Assembly: GCA_003342895.1 (NCBI GenBank)
Contig: PTFA01000024.1
Span: 2,144,065 to 2,208,064, forward strand
Length of the DNA: 64,000 nt
Reading direction: 5' to 3'
From: Casuarius casuarius
Taxonomy: Eukaryota > Chordata > Aves > Casuariiformes > Casuariidae
Shown: piece after piece, positions 60,905 through 64,000 of the stretch
How the letters are laid out: every line of letters begins with the position of its first letter
Position numbering within the stretch: position 1 is the first letter of the stretch
Position numbers and translations under genes: made by a program
Notes under the pieces: model-generated
The model's input: only the letters and a program-made list of their open reading frames with translations
Told to the model about the DNA's origin: nothing
Databases searched by the model: none

Positions 60905-61095
60905 TCTGACTCCTCCGCGAGGAGAAGCGGCGTTGGGGGGCAGTTGGGGAGGTGCTGGATGGAGGCAGGCACTCGCTCGCCTGGCACCCGCGAGGAATGG
61001 CCTCTCGGGGAGAGCGGACGGGCAGCAGCGCGAGGGACTTGTGTGCAAGGCGGCCCCGCTTCCGAGCACGGCGAGCAGAGCGGGGATGAAGTCAG
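60905..61095. other. CpG-rich shore upstream of main island
   Basis: A 190-bp GC- and CpG-rich block (for example TCCTCCGCGAGGAGAAGCGG near 60,910) separated from the main island by about 450 bp of ordinary sequence that includes a T run at 61,290-61,303. Two overlapping plus-strand frames of 119 and 127 codons cross it without a recognisable domain. Probably part of the same promoter domain. Confidence 0.5.
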
Positions 61096-61835
61096 GGGAA
61101 GAAATACTAGCGAAATCCTTCATCCTTGAAGATCAGTAAAAGAAAACACTGGCTGCACTCTCTGATGCATACAGTGTACGCTTTGTAGCTCACAGCACAA
61201 AATGCCAAGTGGTGTAACAGCAGGGAACACACCCAGCACTGAGCCAGCGTATCTTCAGCAAGCTCTTTTTTCCCTTTTTTCTCTCGTTCTTTTTTTTTTT
61301 TTTCTTGCGAGTCAAAGATTAAGTATAATTCATTGGAGGATTACCCACACGCCGTGGCTAGATGGCAGATACGTGCCTTAGAAACACAGTTTTCAGGTCT
61401 TGTGCAATTACTCTGAGACGATAATGCCTCTGCCAGAACTGAGGTTTTTATTTTTACACTCCGGTCAGATACAATCTCATTACGCTACATACCAAGCAAA
61501 CGGCAACGCAGCGACAGCTACAGCGCAGTTAATTTTCCCCGACAATAAAGACGACCTCGCTCAAACCCCTGCCTAAACCCTCCCCAGACCAGGGGCAGAG
61601 GCCGGCCCGCAGGAGCCGCCGCTCCGCGGGGCAGTGGGCGAGGCACAGCGCGCCGCGCGCCCTGCGCCCCCCCGCCCCGCGGAACGGCCGTTGGGCGGAG
61701 GGGTGGGGGAAGGGGGCCGCGCCGCCCAGCCGCGCCGCTGCTCGCCCCGCCCCCCGCTCCGCCGCGCGGAGGCTGCGCGGGGAGGCTCCCTCCCCCGCAA
61801 CCGCCGCGCGCTGCCCCCCGGCTCGCCAGGGGCGG

Positions 61836-61843
61836 TTACGTAA
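61836..61843. promoter_or_regulatory. D-box motif TTACGTAA
   Basis: Perfect palindromic TTACGTAA, the optimal NFIL3 / PAR-bZIP (DBP, TEF, HLF) site, overlapping GTAAAC (forkhead-like) on its right side. It lies within the CpG island upstream of the CCAAT boxes. Confidence 0.6.
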
Positions 61844-61871
61844 ACGCCACCGCCCCCCGCCCGCCCGGCGG

Positions 61872-61879
61872 TTATGCAA
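61872..61879. promoter_or_regulatory. D-box / C/EBP motif TTATGCAA
   Basis: TTATGCAAT fits the circadian D-box TTATG(C/T)AA and also C/EBP sites. It starts 36 bp after the first D-box and is followed by two ACCACA motifs (RUNX-like) and by AGACCTACT (61,891-61,899), a one-base variant of the TGACCTACT motif. Confidence 0.6.
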
Positions 61880-62080
61880 TCCCAGCACACAGACCTACTG
61901 TACCACACACAGCCCGGCGGGGCGGGGGGCGGGGCGGCCGGCCCGCCCCCGGCCCGCCCCCCGGACGTTTCCATTGGCCGCCCCCCGAGAGCGCCCGGCC
62001 CGGATTGGGGCGGCGCCGCCGCCACTCACGGCGCGGCGCGGCTGGCATGCGGGCTGCGCGCCCCGCGCCGCGCACAGCCC

Positions 62081-62089
62081 TGACCTACT
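62081..62089 (-). promoter_or_regulatory. ROR/REV-ERB-like half site
   Basis: TGACCTACT; its reverse complement AGTAGGTCA is the core of the RORE. The 5' AT-rich extension (TGTTAGTAGGTCA on the minus strand) fits the consensus with one mismatch. It lies close to the presumed transcription start. Confidence 0.45.
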
Positions 62090-62302
62090 AACACACATCC
62101 CTCCGCGCCGCCGCTGCCGCACGCTCCCTCCTTCCCTCCCTCGCTGCCGCCCGCCCTCCTTCGCTGCCTCGCACCGGGGCCGCTCCGCTCCCAGACAAGC
62201 GGGGCGCCGCTGCCTGCCCAGCCCTACCCGCCTCGCCTCGCCTCCAGCCCGCTCGGCCCGGCCCGGCCCGGGGGATGCCCCGAGCCCCGCGCCGCACTGG
62301 AG
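62090..62302 (+). other. Predicted 5' exon of an unidentified gene
   Basis: Inferred first exon between the presumed start region and a 5' splice donor (CTGGAG|GTAGGA, exon end 62,302). It consists largely of pyrimidine-rich, CpG-rich sequence typical of a 5' untranslated leader. One ATG (62,275) opens a frame reading MPRAPRRTG up to the donor; it may be an upstream start or the true one. The 5' boundary is a guess, and no transcript evidence is available. Confidence 0.25.
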
Positions 62303-62660
62303 GTAGGAAGGCGCGGGGCGAGTGCGGCCGCCGCGCGCGGGGGCGCGGAGCGCCGCGCTGGGTGCGCGCGGGTATGTGTGTATGCGGGTGTGTGTATAAA
62401 CTTTTGCTGGCGTGTCAGCGCCGGGGCTGGCCGCCTTAAGGTGGCCGCGCTGGTTGCAGCGCCCTCCGCGCATCACGTAAGCTCGGAGCGGCTGCTCGCC
62501 GCTGGCCGGGGCTGGGCTGCGGTTGCATAATGTCTCCCCATCGGAGGAAGAGCGGTGTTTCGGGGGGGAAAGGCGCCGCGGCGCTGGCTCTGGCCTCCCG
62601 GTGGGTGGGGAGGGGTCTGCGAGCGGCGGCAGCAGGTTAAAAAGGCTGGTTCTGCTTGCT

Positions 62661-63749
62661 GGCAGGAGGCTCGCGGGAGGGGATAATGGCACGGAAAGAA
62701 ATCCTTAAAAATGCCTGTTTAAGGTTCTCCCGTGCTCGCAGCGTTGTTCTTAATGTAACGGTGTCCCCTTCCCCCCCGTATCTTTTTTCTTCTTCTGTTT
62801 GTCGCCGGTACGCCCAGCGAGCCCGGGGGAAGGTCTGTGGGACTTGTTCTTTCATACATTGCATAATCTGTTCGCTGTGAAATACCAGCAAGCGCTAGGA
62901 CGAGATGTGTGCGCGAGTGTGAAACGCCGTGGTAATTTTGGTGCAGAGTTAAGCATTAGGTCATTAATTACGACCCTTTTGTGCGTTTATGGGGGGAAGG
63001 GGGGAGGGAGAAATCGGAGTTCTGTGGCCATCGCTTGTCAGGGGCCGCCGGAGAGAGCCCGTTTTCACGCTGTGCTCAGGGATGTTGTTTGTGGGCAAGC
63101 GGCGTTAATGGTAGCATTCCGCCCCCCCAGCCCCCGTGTTTTGCTAGGTTGTGTTTGCCTAAGCCTTTTTCGTCACTTTTGTCGCTGTTTTTCAGACACT
63201 GCAGGACCGATCACATAATAGTTCCTGGAAATGTTGCATTATGTAACCACAGAATTTGCTGGCAGTCAGGCTAGGAAGAGGGAGCTAATTATGCTATTTT
63301 ATAATCTCGCTACAAAGAAACTAGGACAGTCTCACCCTAAAAAGATGCAACTGTAACAGATTTTGTTAAAGTATGTTTAATAAGGAAAGTAGACAACTGG
63401 GTAAGTGGGGAGGTAACTCGTGCTCGCTGAATGTGCGCCGTGTACCTTAAAATGAAATTTGTGTTAATCTATATTTAGCCCTATCACATTTTAGCAATTG
63501 TGGCTTCATGTGCTATTTCTGGTCTTTTCTCCAGAGCTGTGCATATAGACGTTCAAGGCCATTTGCTTGGATTTTTAACTCCACGCCTTCAGAGACGTTT
63601 TGATAAGGCTGTATTTTTAGGACGGCATTTCGCCGAGACACTAAACAATTTCTTTGGTACTGGCTTTCACTTGTCGTTTCTTAAAAAAGGGAACATCTAA
63701 TTTAAGAGAGGAACGAATTTAAGAGAATGTCAACAGCCCTGAAGAAGTG
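62661..63749. other. Inter-island segment, presumed intron
   Basis: Composition falls back to ordinary between the two GC-rich blocks. Frames of 60 to 139 codons at 62,637-63,274 overlap on both strands and show no domain. If the donor at 62,302 is used, this is the start of intron 1, or the leader of a second promoter. Confidence 0.4.
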
Positions 63750-64000
63750 AGATAGTCTGCCGGTCCCCTCCCGGCTGCGGTGGGCTCGGGCGGAGGAGCG
63801 CCGGGCGGAGGGGGCACGCGAGTGCCCCGCTCCCGCGAACCCGGCGCTTTAGCGTGGAGGAGGCGGAGAGCCGAAGTAGGTCAGTATGACATTCCCGGTG
63901 GCACTAATCCCCGGCCGGCCTGGGCGCCAGCGCGGCGGGGGCGAAAGGGGCTATGGCAGCAGCGCCCGCCCGCGGGGCCGATCCCGCGGCCGGCCGCCCC
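63750..64000 (+). promoter_or_regulatory. Second CpG-rich block, cut by window end
   Basis: GC and CpG rise sharply from about 63,755 (CCGGTCCCCTCCCGGCTGCG) and remain high to the last base. It contains AAGTAGGTCA at 63,874-63,883, matching the RORE core, and two ATGs in acceptable context (63,886 and 63,953). It could be a second promoter of the same gene or its first coding exon. Confidence 0.6.
63953..64000 (+). CDS. Possible start of a coding exon, truncated by window
   Basis: ATG with G at -3 and G at +4 (GCTATGG), the first ATG after an in-frame TAA at 63,905-63,907, opens a frame that stays open for the last 16 codons (MAAAPARGADPAAGRP). GC-rich DNA keeps frames open by chance, and a different frame from the ATG at 63,886 also stays open and overlaps it. 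The Ala/Pro-rich start has a faint resemblance to the N-terminus of ROR-alpha isoform 1 (M.(A/S)APA…DPAA..P), but such low-complexity matches are weak and no gene is named. Confidence 0.25.
   Translation, partial: MAAAPARGADPAAGRP

Larger units (their letters stand above)
61540..62660 (+). promoter_or_regulatory. Main CpG-island promoter
   Basis: A 1.1-kb stretch of very high GC with CpG at near-expected frequency, the strongest in the window. It carries several GC boxes (GGGGCGGGGC at 61,926-61,935), two inverted CCAAT boxes (ATTGG at 61,973-61,977 and 62,004-62,008), two D-box motifs (61,836 and 61,872) and a TGACCTACT motif (62,081). There is no TATA box in the usual place, though TATAAA occurs at 62,395. 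The CCAAT/GC-box cluster at 61,920-62,010 suggests initiation around 62,050-62,120. Plus-strand direction is favoured by the splice donor at 62,302/62,303 and by the second GC block downstream, but a divergent transcript is possible. The 265-codon minus-strand frame here is a GC artefact. Confidence 0.8.

Noticed and set aside
61895..62692. 265-codon minus-strand open frame in the main CpG island
   Set aside because: Arg/Ala/Pro/Gly-rich composition dictated by GC-rich DNA, overlapping other open frames on both strands, no domain, and it spans the promoter motifs themselves.
1..64000. CRISPR arrays, operons, phage or bacterial defence systems
   Set aside because: No regularly spaced repeats, no long dense open frames, no ribosome-binding-site spacing; the DNA is vertebrate in character.
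1..64000. Typical avian CR1 3' ends or endogenous retroviral genes
   Set aside because: No ATTCTATG-type CR1 terminus and no retroviral gag, protease, polymerase or envelope block was recognised on either strand by eye.

Overview
This window is vertebrate nuclear DNA, most probably from a bird or another sauropsid (turtle or crocodilian). The basis is indirect. Open reading frames are short and stop-ridden over about 61 kb. CpG is depleted outside a few sharp CpG islands. The recognisable repeats are old, decayed families: MIR-like and tRNA-derived SINEs, small terminal-inverted-repeat elements beginning GGGCCAAATTC, and one L1-clade LINE scrap. I saw no Alu-, B1- or other mammal-specific repeats. 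I also found no typical avian CR1 3' end by eye, so the assignment to birds is not secure.

No complete protein-coding gene is present. Positions 1 to about 61,500 look like a gene desert or a very long intron. It holds microsatellites, homopolymer runs, three local tandem duplications (3,948-4,091; 26,887-27,032; 52,899-52,954), SINE, LINE and MITE relics, weak CpG islands near 9.6-10.0 kb and 39.3-39.9 kb, and a strong isolated CpG island at 25.23-25.70 kb. Several stretches carry clustered transcription-factor motifs and may be distal enhancers.

The functional focus is the right end. A dense CpG island (61,540-62,660) contains GC boxes, two CCAAT boxes and two PAR-bZIP/NFIL3-type D-box motifs 36 bp apart. 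A TGACCTACT motif (reverse complement AGTAGGTCA, a ROR/REV-ERB-like half site) follows. A plausible 5' splice donor lies at 62,302/62,303. After about 1.1 kb of ordinary sequence a second GC-rich block begins near 63,750 and runs off the window. It contains another AGTAGGTCA motif and an ATG in good Kozak context at 63,953 whose frame stays open to the end. The simplest reading is that the window holds the upstream regulatory desert and promoter of one plus-strand gene whose body lies beyond position 64,000. The D-box plus RORE-like combination suggests a gene with clock-type regulation, but the gene cannot be named from what is visible.

I found no CRISPR array, operon, phage or other new multi-gene system. 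The observations most worth following up are the D-box/RORE-like promoter architecture, recurrence of the same nine-base motif in a putative distal element at 40.6 kb, the isolated CpG island at 25 kb, and the ancient L1-clade fragment.
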